The notes: a model not told the origin generated them from the sequence alone. Positions 1-10,121 are shown, counted from the stretch's first letter. The stretch is 64,000 nt of DNA from a gamma proteobacterium symbiont of Ctena orbiculata (GCA_003094555.1 NATW01000116.1:1-64000), one strand, 5' to 3'. A program made the numbers and translations.

Positions 1-155
1 GTTTACCGGGCATATCGAATCCAGCGTCTATCGGGGTCGCTATAGTATAGCTTTAGCGGTCTGCGGCCAAACCGTGATCACCGGGAAAGCCGCTAAATGT
101 TTACGGATATATCGTCTCCCAATCCTATACTGGGTGGGCAGCGGATGATAATCCC
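1..155. other. Non-coding stretch downstream of gmk
   Basis: No convincing coding frame is seen here. In many gammaproteobacteria rpoZ follows gmk directly; no rpoZ-like start is visible in these 155 bases, so rpoZ is either outside the window or elsewhere on the chromosome. Confidence 0.4.
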
Positions 156-827
<672 letters not shown>

Positions 828-839
828 CTATGCCGGGGT

Positions 840-1706
840 TTATTCGATATTCTGGATCTGTTCACGCATCTGTTCGATCAGCACCTTCATCTCCACAGCG
901 GCGCGGGTCACATCCACACTGCTGGATTTGGAAGTCAGGGTGTTGGCCTCCCGATTGAGTTCCTGCATCAGGAAATCGAGTCTGCGTCCGATGGGCTCAT
1001 CCGCACCCAGCACCCGCTCCACCTCCTCCAGGTGGGTTTCAAGGCGATCCATCTCTTCATCCACATCGAGGCGTTGCGCCAATATGACCATCTCCTGTTC
1101 CAGGCGGGCCTCGTCCAGCTCCTCCATAACCTCAGTCAGGCGGTCGCTGATCCGGCTTCGAACACCCTCCAGTACCTCCGGCATCAAGTCGCGCACCTGT
1201 TCAACCTGTGCCTTCAGACCAAAACAGCGCTGCTGAACAATCTTTCCAAGCCGCTCCCCTTCACGCAGCCGATTGTCGATCAGGCTGTCGATGGTGGTCT
1301 CCAGCAGCGCCATAGCCTGCTTTTTGACTGGGGTAAAGTCCTGCTCCTTCTCTTCCAGCACACCCGGCCAACGCAGCAGATCGGCGCTGCGAATACTCTG
1401 GTTCAGACCGGTCAAATCACTTACCTGATGTTCCGCATCAACGAGTTGCAGAACCAGGCGCTGGTTGACACTCAATCCGGCCTCGGCGGCACTACCCGGC
1501 TTGAATTTCAAGCTGATATCCAGTTTGCCCCGCCCGAGTCTGGCATTCATACGCTCCCGCACCAATGGCTCCAGCACCCTCAACTCCTCGGGTAAACGCA
1601 AGAACATCTCAAGATAGCGATGGTTTACCGAGCGGATCTCCCAACTCAAGATACCCAGGTCACCCCGGTGCTCCTCCCTTGCGAAGGCTGTCATACTGCT
1701 GATCAT
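840..1706 (-). CDS. yicC: YicC family endoribonuclease-like protein
   Basis: A YicC/YloC family protein of 288 residues, the family's normal size. The N-terminus MISSMTAFAREE and the segment WEIRSVNHRYLE are family hallmarks. The C-terminal half is charged and helical, with the conserved block GRRLDFLMQELNREANTL followed by the terminal K-E-Q-R-E-Q-N segment. E. coli YicC has been linked to RNA turnover and stationary-phase survival; the biochemical role here is inferred from the family. It precedes gmk by about 60 bases on the same strand and is likely co-transcribed with it. Confidence 0.95.
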   Translation of the reverse strand: MISSMTAFAREEHRGDLGILSWEIRSVNHRYLEMFLRLPEELRVLEPLVRERMNARLGRGKLDISLKFKPGSAAEAGLSVNQRLVLQLVDAEHQVSDLTGLNQSIRSADLLRWPGVLEEKEQDFTPVKKQAMALLETTIDSLIDNRLREGERLGKIVQQRCFGLKAQVEQVRDLMPEVLEGVRSRISDRLTEVMEELDEARLEQEMVILAQRLDVDEEMDRLETHLEEVERVLGADEPIGRRLDFLMQELNREANTLTSKSSSVDVTRAAVEMKVLIEQMREQIQNIE

Positions 1707-2054
1707 AATGTTCCGCCTGAGATCTCCGGCCTAATCTGGGGATGGTATGCATTTACCATCCACATGGATGTCATTTTTTAACCATAGGCATGATACCTGA
1801 CATTGAGGCCGCTGGCATTTCCACAGCTTCAGAATTCCTTGCTCAAGCCGCTATGCTTGGGTGTGAATGGCCGCGTCAGAAAGAGAGTGAATCGCAGGTG
1901 CCGCTGTTTTAACCATTTTTTTGATGAAAATCACTTTTTTCGGGACTCAGGGTCGAAATTCTCAATCAATACAAGTGTTTTCTGGAAAATGTCCTTATAA
2001 TCAGTGTGATGCCCATCCTATCTTTGACAGCGAAACTTTTTCAACGGGAACTGC
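1707..2054. promoter_or_regulatory. Divergent intergenic region yicC / protein kinase
   Basis: This 348-base gap separates the divergent yicC and kinase genes and holds no credible gene. A good -10 hexamer TATAAT sits at 1996-2001, about 55 bases before the kinase ATG; no strong -35 is evident at the matching distance. T-rich tracts occur around 1911-1940. The kinase promoter probably lies here. Confidence 0.4.
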
Positions 2055-2981
2055 ATGGATAAGCTCCGAGACAGTCTGCCGGAAGGTACTGAAATCGACT
2101 GCTACGTGGTTATGAAACTGGTCGCGAGCGGAGGCTTCAGCCTGATCTATCTGGCCGAAGATGAGGATACCCAGGACGAGGTCATCATCAAGGAGTTCCT
2201 ACCCAAGAAGTTGGCAAAGCGGGGGGACAACGGCAAGGTGATCCCCCTGGACCAGAAGCAGGCCGATAATTTCAATCGCAGCCTGCGACTCTTCTATCAG
2301 GAAGCCAAGGTCCTGGCCTCCCTGCGCCATCCCAATATCGTCCAGGTGAGAGGCTTCTTTCTAGCCAACAACACCGGCTATCTGGTGATGGACCATGAAC
2401 GGGGTAAAAACCTTGCCAGCTATATCAAGAAACGTAGCGGCAGTCTCAGCACCCGCTTTTTGATGACCGTTTTCCCTCCGATACTCGATGCCCTCAACCA
2501 GATCCACTCACGCCATCTGCTGCATCTGGACATTAAACCAAGCAACATTCACTTGCGCACCGGGGGCAATCCCCTGCTGCTGGATTTTGGCGCCGTGCAT
2601 GAAGTGCAAAATGAAGGCAGTCGTACCGGACGCGTTGTCACCACAGGCTTCTCACCTGTGGAGCAATATTACCAGTCCGGCAATGTGGGTCCCTGGAGCG
2701 ATGTCTACGCCATCGGCGCCAGTATGCGTGCCTGTCTCGACGGCAAAGCACCCCCATCCGCGATTGAACGCCACGCCAAGGAGAAGCTGAAACCGGCAGC
2801 CAGAATATATCGCCGCCGCTACCCGGCAAGCATGCTGGAGGCGATCGACTGGGCGATGGAGATTGAGTACGAGAAACGGCCGCAGAACGCAGGCGAACTG
2901 TTGCAGGCACTGCAGGCCGACAAGCTGGATAGCGAAAGCGCCATATCAGACCTGATTGAGGAGAAAAGGGCGCTATCGTGA
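2055..2981 (+). CDS. Serine/threonine protein kinase
   Basis: A soluble bacterial eukaryote-like (Hanks-type) kinase of 308 residues. The glycine-rich loop SGGFSLIYLAED is near residues 25-35, the ATP-anchoring Lys is in VIIKEF (Lys46), the catalytic loop LLHLDIKPSN is near 156-165, and the Mg-binding LLDFG is near 175-179. The Arg of the usual HRD motif is replaced by Leu, which often means activity does not depend on activation-loop phosphorylation. There is no transmembrane or PASTA segment. The stop overlaps the start of the phosphatase gene by 4 bases, so the two probably act on the same substrates. The substrate is unknown. Confidence 0.92.
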   Translation: MDKLRDSLPEGTEIDCYVVMKLVASGGFSLIYLAEDEDTQDEVIIKEFLPKKLAKRGDNGKVIPLDQKQADNFNRSLRLFYQEAKVLASLRHPNIVQVRGFFLANNTGYLVMDHERGKNLASYIKKRSGSLSTRFLMTVFPPILDALNQIHSRHLLHLDIKPSNIHLRTGGNPLLLDFGAVHEVQNEGSRTGRVVTTGFSPVEQYYQSGNVGPWSDVYAIGASMRACLDGKAPPSAIERHAKEKLKPAARIYRRRYPASMLEAIDWAMEIEYEKRPQNAGELLQALQADKLDSESAISDLIEEKRALS

Positions 2982-3865
2982 AATACGAGACAGCACAATA
3001 CACCCTCATCGGAGACCGTTCCACGAATCAGGATCGCTACCTGATCATGGAGGCGCCCGACGCCATACTACTGGCACTGGCGGATGGCATGGGCGGTCAT
3101 CCGAAAGGAGAGAAGGCGGCACAGATTCTGATGGATAATGCGCGTAAGGCGTTCCTCACCAGTCGCAAGCCCATCTCCAATCCCCGCTTCTTTCTCTCAG
3201 GCCTGATGGAGATGAGTCATCGGGAGATCCTCGAATTCGGCAGCCTGCAGGAGCCACCGATCGAACCCCGCACAACAGGCGTCCTGTGCCTGGTTCAGGA
3301 GGATAACGCCTATTGGGCGCATATCGGTGACAGCCGACTCTATGTCATGCGCAACGGTGTCATCCATATCCGCACCGACGATCACTCCTACGTGGAACAT
3401 CTGCGCCAACAGGGACTTATCTCAGCAGCGCAGGTACACACCCATAAATTTCGAAACTATGTGACCCGTTGTCTGGGGGGCACCAACAATCATCCGGTTG
3501 CGGAACTCAGCGGACCCCATGAACTCAGCGAAGGGGATGTGGTGCTGCTCTGCAGCGACGGTTTTTGGGGACCGCTGGCAGAGCGCCCCATGGTGGACAC
3601 CCTCTACAAGAAACAGGCTTCGTTGGTTAAAAAGGTCGCCAAGCTGGCCAATCAGGCCGCTGCCACAAGCCATCCTGAGAGCGACAATGTCACCGTCGTT
3701 GCTTTAAAATGGCGGGAGACGGAGTCCAAGCTGGCACCCGCTGATTTCAGTATGTCCCTTTCGCGAAAACGACGGGACCTCCTTACCCCACCAGCGGAAC
3801 AGGTCGACGTGACAAAAGCCATCAAAGACCTGCGCAAGTTTGTCGACGATCTCGATATTGAATAG
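2978..3865 (+). CDS. PP2C-family protein phosphatase
   Basis: A metal-dependent (Mn/Mg) serine/threonine phosphatase of 295 residues. The metal-ligand motifs are present in order: DRSTNQDRY near residues 13-21, ADGMGGHPKGE near 35-45, GDSRLYV in the middle, LCSDGFWG near 192-199, and SDNVTVVALKW near the end of the domain. The GTG start overlaps the kinase stop (GTGA), indicating translational coupling. It probably reverses phosphorylation by the upstream kinase. The last 50 residues are a basic then acidic tail outside the catalytic core. The gene ends just before a MITE. Confidence 0.93.
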   Translation: MKYETAQYTLIGDRSTNQDRYLIMEAPDAILLALADGMGGHPKGEKAAQILMDNARKAFLTSRKPISNPRFFLSGLMEMSHREILEFGSLQEPPIEPRTTGVLCLVQEDNAYWAHIGDSRLYVMRNGVIHIRTDDHSYVEHLRQQGLISAAQVHTHKFRNYVTRCLGGTNNHPVAELSGPHELSEGDVVLLCSDGFWGPLAERPMVDTLYKKQASLVKKVAKLANQAAATSHPESDNVTVVALKWRETESKLAPADFSMSLSRKRRDLLTPPAEQVDVTKAIKDLRKFVDDLDIE

Positions 3866-3868
3866 ACC

Positions 3869-4166
3869 CTAGGGCCTGTTAACACTAATCCAATGCACAC
3901 TGTTGTGCCTGAAAAAGCGCCAATCAAGGCGCGAGGAGAGAAGTTTGGTCACTCCAAATGAACGACGAGCAACGCTGAGTGGCGCTTTTTCAGGCGCACC
4001 CCAAGGGCACTTCCTTCGGGGCGCAACCCGAAGGGCTGGGGCTGTTTTTGCGCCCAGCGGCGTTATCATTCGCTCATGTAGTCGGGCTACACCACGCTCA
4101 TTCTGCCTTGCTGGGCGCAAAAACAGTCCCAGCAGAGTGCATTGGATTAGTGTTAACAGGCCCTAG
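3869..4166. mobile_element. MITE-like element with 34-bp terminal inverted repeats
   Basis: The ends are inverted repeats of 34 bases with one mismatch (3869-3902 and 4133-4166), beginning CTAGGGCCTGTTAACACTAA. Inside are two more perfect stems, 3907-3922 with 3980-3995 (16 bp) and 4042-4058 with 4110-4126 (17 bp), and a central palindromic core at 3998-4020. There is no transposase. The ends are flanked by TA/CTAG, which fits a TA- or YTAR-targeting transposase (IS630 or IS5 type; inference). It sits between the phosphatase stop and the stop of the convergent glsB-like gene. A shortened copy lies at 57250-57366. Confidence 0.85.
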
Positions 4167-4171
4167 TGTAG

Positions 4172-4456
4172 CTATTCAGACGTTCCGCCCATATCCTTCT
4201 CTTTATCAGGTTGCTTGATCAACCGATAGGCGAAGAGGATAAGAAATGCACCTGCTGTAGCGGTAAGAATGCTGGCGATACTCAATCCGCTGGCACTACC
4301 CAAGCCGACAAATGAACCGATATAGCCGCCAACCATGGCACCAGCTATCCCCAACAATGTGGTTATGATCAGACCACCGCCATCCTTGCCAGGCATGATC
4401 CACTTTGCCAATGCACCTGCGATCAGTCCCAGCACTATCCAGGAAATAATACCCAT
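4172..4456 (-). CDS. GlsB/YeaQ/YmgE family stress-response membrane protein
   Basis: A small, very hydrophobic inner-membrane protein of 94 residues with three predicted membrane segments rich in Gly and Ala. The start MGIISWIVLGLIAGALAKW and the following PGKDGGG are typical of the transglycosylase-associated (GlsB/YeaQ) family, whose members are often stress induced; the molecular role is not established. The ATG at 4456 follows a strong GGGAGGG ribosome site; the longer frame from 4492 would bury that site. The gene's stop lies 5 bases from the MITE end. Confidence 0.93.
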   Translation of the reverse strand: MGIISWIVLGLIAGALAKWIMPGKDGGGLIITTLLGIAGAMVGGYIGSFVGLGSASGLSIASILTATAGAFLILFAYRLIKQPDKEKDMGGTSE

Positions 4457-4538
4457 AGTTAACCCTCCCTTATAATCTTTAATTCTCGTCACGACCTCTC
4501 AGGCGGATCACCCTTAAGCTGATATAAAAGTTTTTCTG

Positions 4539-5459
4539 CTACAGGGATTTTGCGGAGAAGGTGTCGCACTGCTGCAAATCCCCCCCCTTAAAGCCGGTCT
4601 TGAACCATTTGACACGTTGCGCAGAACTGCCGTGGGTGAAAGAGTCCGGGCTGACATAACCCTGCGACTGTTTCTGCAGACGATCGTCGCCGATTGCGCT
4701 TGCCGCATTCAGCCCCTCATCGATATCCCCCGATTCCAGTAACTGACGTGAATGCTTGGCATGGTAGGCCCAGATCCCCGCGAAGCAGTCAGCCTGCAAC
4801 TCCTGGCGGACAGATAGTTTATTGCCTTCAACCTCGCTCAGGGAACGCTTGGCCTTCTGTACCTTTTGGGAAATTCCCAGCAGGGTCTGCACATGATGTC
4901 CAACCTCATGGGCAATCACATAGGCCTGAGCAAAATCCCCGGGTGCCTTGAAGCGATTTTTCAAGTCGCTGTAAAAAGAGAGATCGATGTAGACCTTGTG
5001 GTCGCCTGGACAGTAGAAAGGGCCCATCGCTGCCTGACCGAAACCGCAAGCGGTCTTGGTGGCGCCACGAAACAGCACCAGGTTCGGCTCCTCATACTGC
5101 CTTCCCATCTGCTTGAACAGCTGATGCCAGGTCTCCTCGGTATCGCCCAGTACAACAGAGACAAAGTCCACCAGTGTCTTCTCTTCGGCGCTCTGCTTGA
5201 CCGGCCCACCCTCATATTCGGAGAGGTTATCCTGCCCCCCTCCTCCGAGCATGGAGCCAAGGTTTCCGCTCATCAAAGCGTAAGCGCCGATCGCCAATAC
5301 CGCGACCACTCCACCCTTGAAACCAAAAAGCTTGAACACAGCGGGCAGTAGATTCAGCAATCCGCCACCGCCACCACCTAAGCCACCCATTCGGGTTGGC
5401 GCCCGCATACTGCGGCGATCTTCGATATTGTCGCTTTTTCGCTGACCTCTCCAACGCAT
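4539..5459 (-). CDS. YpfJ-family neutral zinc metallopeptidase
   Basis: A membrane-anchored zinc peptidase of the YpfJ (KPN_02809) family, 306 residues. A charged N-terminus and a Gly-rich stretch lead to one membrane segment at about residues 49-64. The zinc motif HEVGHH is at 184-189, with the third ligand likely in the ELQADCFAGIWA region. The sequence ends with the family block PDSFTHGSSAQRVKWF. The substrate is unknown. It is divergent from the HerA-like gene and lies 82 bases upstream of the glsB-like gene on the same strand. Confidence 0.93.
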   Translation of the reverse strand: MRWRGQRKSDNIEDRRSMRAPTRMGGLGGGGGGLLNLLPAVFKLFGFKGGVVAVLAIGAYALMSGNLGSMLGGGGQDNLSEYEGGPVKQSAEEKTLVDFVSVVLGDTEETWHQLFKQMGRQYEEPNLVLFRGATKTACGFGQAAMGPFYCPGDHKVYIDLSFYSDLKNRFKAPGDFAQAYVIAHEVGHHVQTLLGISQKVQKAKRSLSEVEGNKLSVRQELQADCFAGIWAYHAKHSRQLLESGDIDEGLNAASAIGDDRLQKQSQGYVSPDSFTHGSSAQRVKWFKTGFKGGDLQQCDTFSAKSL

Positions 5460-5803
5460 TTCAACTCTCCAGTCGTGATCAAGGACGACCTGTTCGACCC
5501 CACCACCTGGCCCCTCTTTCAGGGCTTTGTCTGCTAGGGCGCATCGGCGTGAACAAGTGCAGTTATGCCGCTAACTAAATGCTATTTTCACAAGGGTTGC
5601 TTACAGTATCAACTCACATGACCTGACTGATCTCTTTAAAGTACCCAGGATCATCGATTCGCCAAATCCCATCTGGCATGATAAATAGTGGTCTCCGAGG
5701 GGTGGACTCTCAAGCTATCGTTGGCTGAGTCTAACCGAAAAAGAGATGCAGAACAGTCGAGAATGTTAAATATTTGTCAACTCGCGACCCGGGAAGAATA
5801 AAG
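5460..5803. other. Divergent intergenic region
   Basis: These 344 bases between the divergent metallopeptidase and HerA-like genes have no convincing gene. Promoters for both must lie here, but no clear -35/-10 pair stands out. Confidence 0.35.
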
Positions 5804-7285
5804 ATGTCAGACAACATGATCCTGCTTGGCGGCAATGGTACTCAACAGATCCTGCTCAATGCGGGCATGGCTAACCGACACGGCCTGATTACCGGCGCCA
5901 CCGGCACCGGTAAGACTGTCACGCTACAGGTACTGACCGAGGCCTTCTCTCGCCTGGGGGTGCCGGTATTCACCGCCGATGTAAAGGGAGACCTGTCGGG
6001 TCTCGCAGGCAGTGGCAAGACACATCCTAAAATAACCGAGCGGCTGGACTACATCAAGATCGAAGGCCATGAATTCGAGGCATCCCCAGTGGTTTTCTGG
6101 GACGTCTTTGGTAAGCAGGGGCACCCCGTCCGCACCACTGTATCCGAGATGGGACCGACCCTTTTGGCCAACCTGCTGGAGTTGAATGAGACCCAGGAAG
6201 GTGTGTTACAGATCGCCTTCAGTCTGGCCGACGATGAGGGATTGTTGTTGCTCGATCTGAAGGACCTGAGATCGATGCTGAATTGGGTTGCGGACAATAG
6301 CAAAACCCTGGAGAGGGAATACGGCCGAGTCTCCAAACAGAGCGTAACCGCCATTCTGCGCAGGTTGCTGGTATTGGAAGAGGCGGGCGGCGAGATCTTT
6401 TTCGGTGAGCCGGCGATTCAGATCGAGCATCTCATGCAGACGGATTTTTCCGGTCGCGGCGTGGTCAGCATTCTCGATGCCACCACCCTGTATCATTCTC
6501 CACGTATCTACGCCACCTTCCTGTTGTGGCTTCTCTCCGAGCTGATGGAGGAGTTACCGGAGAGGGGTGACGCGGACCTGCCCGAGTTGGTCTTCTTTTT
6601 CGATGAGGCACACCTGCTTTTCAGCAGCGCACCCAAGGCACTCCTGGAAAAGATCACCCAGGTGGTGCGGTTGATCCGATCCAAGGGAGTAGGTGTATTT
6701 TTTATCACCCAATATCCCAATGACGTGCCGGATGAGGTCATTGGCCAATTGGGCAATCGTATTCAGCACGCCCTGCGGGCCTTTACCCCGCGGGATAAAA
6801 AGGCCGTCAAGGCCGCGGCGGAAACCTTCCGTGAAAACCCGGCCTTCGATACCGTGGAGGTGATCAGCAATCTGGGTGTGGGTGAAGCCTTGATCTCCAC
6901 TCTGGACAAAAAAGGCGTACCCAGCATGGTTGAACGGACCCTGATGGCCCCTCCCCGCTCCCAATTCGGCCCCATCGATCAGGCTGAACGTGACAAGATC
7001 CTCAAGCGCTCACCGTTCAGCAGCACCTACAGTGCCGAAGTCGATAGGGAGTCAGCCTATGAAATGCTGAAGAAACGTGAACAGGAGTTGATAAAGCGTC
7101 GGGAGGAGCAGGCGAAACGGGAGGCCGAAGAGAAAGCACAAAAAAAGGCCAGCCGACGCAGTGGCGGCTCCAGGCGGCAGAGCGTTGGCGAGGCCTTTGC
7201 CAAGTCGGTGGCACGGGCCATCGGCTCAAAGCTGGGAAGACAGATCGTTCGCGGCATCCTCGGATCCATCATCGGCGGCCGTTGA
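5804..7285 (+). CDS. HerA-like ATPase (DUF853 / YjgR family)
   Basis: A 493-residue P-loop ATPase of the HerA-FtsK clade. Walker A GATGTGKT is at residues 31-38 and Walker B LVFFFDEAHLLF near 262-273. An arginine-finger-type region with QYPNDVPDEVIGQLGNR follows. The C-terminus is a Lys/Arg/Glu-rich coiled coil and a Ser/Arg-rich linker. YjgR/DUF853 proteins are common in proteobacteria and their substrate (DNA or protein) is not settled. The ATG at 5804 follows GGAAGA and starts at the conserved segment MSDNMILLGGN; a start at 5774 would add ten unconserved residues. Confidence 0.9.
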   Translation: MSDNMILLGGNGTQQILLNAGMANRHGLITGATGTGKTVTLQVLTEAFSRLGVPVFTADVKGDLSGLAGSGKTHPKITERLDYIKIEGHEFEASPVVFWDVFGKQGHPVRTTVSEMGPTLLANLLELNETQEGVLQIAFSLADDEGLLLLDLKDLRSMLNWVADNSKTLEREYGRVSKQSVTAILRRLLVLEEAGGEIFFGEPAIQIEHLMQTDFSGRGVVSILDATTLYHSPRIYATFLLWLLSELMEELPERGDADLPELVFFFDEAHLLFSSAPKALLEKITQVVRLIRSKGVGVFFITQYPNDVPDEVIGQLGNRIQHALRAFTPRDKKAVKAAAETFRENPAFDTVEVISNLGVGEALISTLDKKGVPSMVERTLMAPPRSQFGPIDQAERDKILKRSPFSSTYSAEVDRESAYEMLKKREQELIKRREEQAKREAEEKAQKKASRRSGGSRRQSVGEAFAKSVARAIGSKLGRQIVRGILGSIIGGR

Positions 7286-7305
7286 AAAATCATCCACAAA
7301 AAACC

Positions 7306-7429
7306 GTAGGGTGGGGCCCTGCCCCACCGAAGTGACCCGGAAAAGATCGATATGGCGGGGCAAGGCCCCACCCTACTCAATGATCAGCTGTAGAACCAAA
7401 GATGCAGGGTACGGCAAGCCGCACCCTAG
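7306..7429. repeat. REP-like palindromic repeat cluster
   Basis: The cluster contains GTAGGGTGGGGC (7306-7317) and its perfect reverse complement at 7365-7376, each also part of a local GGGGC/GCCCC palindrome. A related unit with a CGGCAAGCCG core follows at 7408-7429. The same two unit types recur at 15454-15678, 45388-45612 and 46520-46654. It may help terminate the HerA-like gene transcript. Confidence 0.8.
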
Positions 7430-7576
7430 GCTGGTAGTGGCACACGCCGAATTGTGACAATTTCCCTGAAAAGCTGACAACATCCCCTCTTTCACCCATA
7501 ATGTCGCCCCCGATAATCAGTGCGGTTTGTACAAATCAGGCCGGAGCACGCTAGATCTAATGGAGCCGATTCTCTG

Positions 7577-8293
7577 ATGAGACCATCCTCACGCAAAGCT
7601 GACGAACTGCGACCGATCACCATTACCCGCCAATATACGAAGCATGCCGAGGGCTCGGTGTTGGTCTGTTTCGGTGACACCCAGGTCATCTGCACCGCCA
7701 GCGTGGAAGAACAGATACCACGGTTTCTCAAGGGTAGCGGTCAGGGTTGGATTACCGCGGAATATGGCATGCTGCCCCGTTCCACCACAGACCGCATGGG
7801 AAGAGAGGCGGCCCGGGGAAAGCAGGGCGGCCGCACCCTGGAAATACAACGCCTGATAGGTCGTTCTCTGCGTGCCGCAGTGGACCTCAAACGTTTGGGT
7901 GAGCGAACCATTACCTTTGACTGTGATGTGATCCAGGCCGATGGTGGTACAAGAACCGCCTCCATTACCGGTGCCTGTGTCGCACTGGTGGATGCCATCA
8001 ACCATACCCGAAGACTCGGGCTGCTAAATGACGATCCCCTACTGGGGATGGTCGCCTCTGTTTCTGTGGGTATCTACAACGGTAAACCGGTGCTTGATCT
8101 TGACTATGCCGAAGACTCAAATGCCGAAACCGATATGAATGTAGTGATGAGTGACAGCGGTGGTTTCATCGAGGTCCAAGGCACTGCCGAAGGCGCCGCC
8201 TATAGCCGTGATGAGTTGGACGCCATGCTTGACCTCGCCCAGCAAGGGATAGCACAGATCATCCAAATCCAGAACAACGCACTCAACGATTAA
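7577..8293 (+). CDS. rph: Ribonuclease PH
   Basis: A phosphorolytic 3'-to-5' exoribonuclease that trims tRNA 3' ends, 238 residues and identical in length to E. coli RNase PH. The start [16 protein letters not shown] at 7577 is the conserved N-terminus; the frame stays open upstream to 7520 without conserved residues. Visible family blocks are [18 protein letters not shown], the Arg-rich [15 protein letters not shown] and the phosphate-site DADGGTR-like [14 protein letters not shown]. It is followed after 95 bases by rdgB, a common gammaproteobacterial order. Confidence 0.97.
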   Translation: MRPSSRKADELRPITITRQYTKHAEGSVLVCFGDTQVICTASVEEQIPRFLKGSGQGWITAEYGMLPRSTTDRMGREAARGKQGGRTLEIQRLIGRSLRAAVDLKRLGERTITFDCDVIQADGGTRTASITGACVALVDAINHTRRLGLLNDDPLLGMVASVSVGIYNGKPVLDLDYAEDSNAETDMNVVMSDSGGFIEVQGTAEGAAYSRDELDAMLDLAQQGIAQIIQIQNNALND

Positions 8294-8388
8294 AGATTGA
8301 TAGCGAGCAGGATAATCGATACTGATATGTAAAAGGATAGTCAGCCGATTAGGGATATCTCGTAAACGATAGGAATAGGTAGACAGGA

Positions 8389-8997
8389 ATGAGTACACAC
8401 CATAAAGGCGAAAAAATCGTGCTTGCCAGTAACAATGCGGGCAAGGTTCGCGAAATCAACCAATTGCTTGTCAGTGAACATATCACCGTCGTAGCCCAAA
8501 AAGAGTTTAGTATTCCAGATGCAATTGAAGATGGGCTGAGCTTTGTTGAGAATGCCATCAAGAAGGCTCGTCATGCAGCAAGCCTGAGCGGATTACCGGC
8601 CATTGCCGACGACTCAGGTATCGAGGTGGATGCATTGAATGGCGCACCCGGCATCTATTCCGCCCGATTCGCAGGCCCAGGCGCGACAGATGAGGCGAAT
8701 CTACAAAAACTGTTGGCTCACCTGAAACAGACACCCGACGATCAGCGCAATGCCAGGTTTCAGTGTCTGCTTGTCTATATGCGACATGCCGAGGATCCGA
8801 CCCCGATCATCTGTCAGGGCACATGGGAGGGTAAGATACTGACCGAACCACGGGGAGAGAATGGCTTCGGTTATGATCCGATTTTTTATGTCCCCACCCA
8901 TGACTGCAGTTCCGCGGAACTTGCACCTGAAATAAAGAACAGCCTGAGTCACCGGGGACAGGCATTGAAGAAACTACTGCAGGCATTGAGCGGTTAA
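8389..8997 (+). CDS. rdgB: XTP/dITP pyrophosphatase (RdgB/HAM1)
   Basis: Hydrolyses non-canonical purine triphosphates (dITP, XTP) to the monophosphates and so keeps deaminated purines out of DNA. At 202 residues it is full length. The N-terminal substrate loop [12 protein letters not shown], the metal site [24 protein letters not shown] and the C-terminal block [10 protein letters not shown]...SHRGQAL are all present. It lies downstream of rph. Confidence 0.97.
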   Translation: MSTHHKGEKIVLASNNAGKVREINQLLVSEHITVVAQKEFSIPDAIEDGLSFVENAIKKARHAASLSGLPAIADDSGIEVDALNGAPGIYSARFAGPGATDEANLQKLLAHLKQTPDDQRNARFQCLLVYMRHAEDPTPIICQGTWEGKILTEPRGENGFGYDPIFYVPTHDCSSAELAPEIKNSLSHRGQALKKLLQALSG

Positions 8998-9301
8998 CCG
9001 CTACAGCTCCCACACCCAGCCAACTGATTGAAAATTTTTGTGTCTTTTGATTGCTTCAGCTGTTGGGAAGCATCCCAGTACCTTATGCTACAAGCTGGTC
9101 TGTAGCGCCAACCACAGCCACCGGACCACAGTTTCGCATCTAGCGAAACAACGAATTCTGCGGTCACTACAACCCAACAAAGAGGACGTAGTATAGCGCG
9201 CGCCAGTTGCCTAAGCTTGGAGAGTCAGACCGTGTGGCTTCGCGCCATCACCAAGGTGGATCGCTGATCGTAAAAATAAATTCCATAAAGGAGACCTCAA
9301 C
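8998..9301. other. Intergenic region before dodecin
   Basis: About 300 bases between rdgB and the dodecin gene. No coding frame is convincing, and no clear terminator or promoter was identified apart from the ribosome site AAGGAG just before the dodecin ATG. Confidence 0.35.
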
Positions 9302-9505
9302 ATGTCAGTCGCAAAAGTTACTGAAATTATCGCCTCATCCAACAAGAGTTTTGACGATGCCGTCACTAAAGGCATCAAACGCGCCAATAAGACACTGAAG
9401 AATATCAAAAGCGCCTGGGTCAAGGATCAACAGGTAACCGTCAATAATGGCAAGGTCACTGAGTTCCGGGTCACAATGAAGGTAACCTTCGTCCTGAAAG
9501 ACTGA
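9302..9505 (+). CDS. Dodecin family flavin-binding protein
   Basis: A 67-residue dodecin, a small protein that assembles into hollow dodecamers and stores or buffers flavins. The start MSVAKVTEIIASSNKSFDDA and the central KNIKSAWVKDQQVTV contain the family features, including the Trp that stacks on the flavin ring. The ATG is preceded by AAGGAG at a good distance. It probably stands alone, with its own promoter in the 300-base gap upstream. Confidence 0.95.
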   Translation: MSVAKVTEIIASSNKSFDDAVTKGIKRANKTLKNIKSAWVKDQQVTVNNGKVTEFRVTMKVTFVLKD

Positions 9506-9633
9506 CTCACACCTGTGGCTGGAATACCCAGGGATAGAACTATTCCGACCTTCACTGTAACGTACTCGACTCTATATATATAACCGTAACTCCGGAACGA
9601 CAGGTTCAGGAAACAATCAAGAAGGAGAATCCA

Positions 9634-10065
9634 ATGGGGCTGTTTGATTTTGCTGCAAACCTAGGAAAAAAACTGTTCGGCAAGGATGATGATCCTGCTG
9701 AGAAGATTAAACAACAGATCGAAGCGGACAATCCGGGCATCAAGGACCTGGATGTCAGCTTTGAGGATGGCAAGGTTGTATTGTCCGGTAACGCGGATAG
9801 TGCCGACGCACTGGAAAAGACGGTATTGATTGCCGGTAATGTGCAGGGTGTCAGCGAAGTGACCGTCGACGGGGTGACTGCGCCACAACAACAGGCCAAG
9901 GTCGAGTACTATACGATTGAGAGTGGCGACACCCTTTCTGCCATCGCCAAGCGCTTCCTCGGTAATGCATCCGCCTACCCGAAAATCTTCGAGGCAAACC
10001 GGGAGGTCATCAAAGACCCCAACCTGATCTATCCCGGGCAGAAGATCCGCATACCGCTAGACTGA
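9634..10065 (+). CDS. BON-LysM protein (YgaU/Kbp family)
   Basis: A 143-residue protein with an N-terminal amphipathic start (MGLFDFAANLGKKLFG), a BON domain at about residues 30-85 (GKVVLSGNADSADALEKTV) and a LysM domain at about 95-142 (YTIESGDTLSAIAKRFLG ... YPGQKIRIP). It matches the E. coli YgaU/Kbp architecture. Kbp binds potassium in the cytoplasm; whether this homologue does is inference. There is no signal peptide. AAGGAG precedes the ATG. A strong hairpin lies 25 bases after the stop. Confidence 0.93.
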   Translation: MGLFDFAANLGKKLFGKDDDPAEKIKQQIEADNPGIKDLDVSFEDGKVVLSGNADSADALEKTVLIAGNVQGVSEVTVDGVTAPQQQAKVEYYTIESGDTLSAIAKRFLGNASAYPKIFEANREVIKDPNLIYPGQKIRIPLD

Positions 10066-10089
10066 TTTACCCACAAACCCACACCAATT

Positions 10090-10121
10090 GACACAATCCC
10101 CGGGCTGCCGGGGATTGTGTC
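10090..10121. terminator. Strong hairpin after the BON-LysM gene
   Basis: Perfect 14-bp stem (GACACAATCCCCGG) with a GCTG loop. No T tract follows on the plus strand, so it may be a terminator-like or transcript-protecting hairpin between two convergent genes. Confidence 0.6.
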
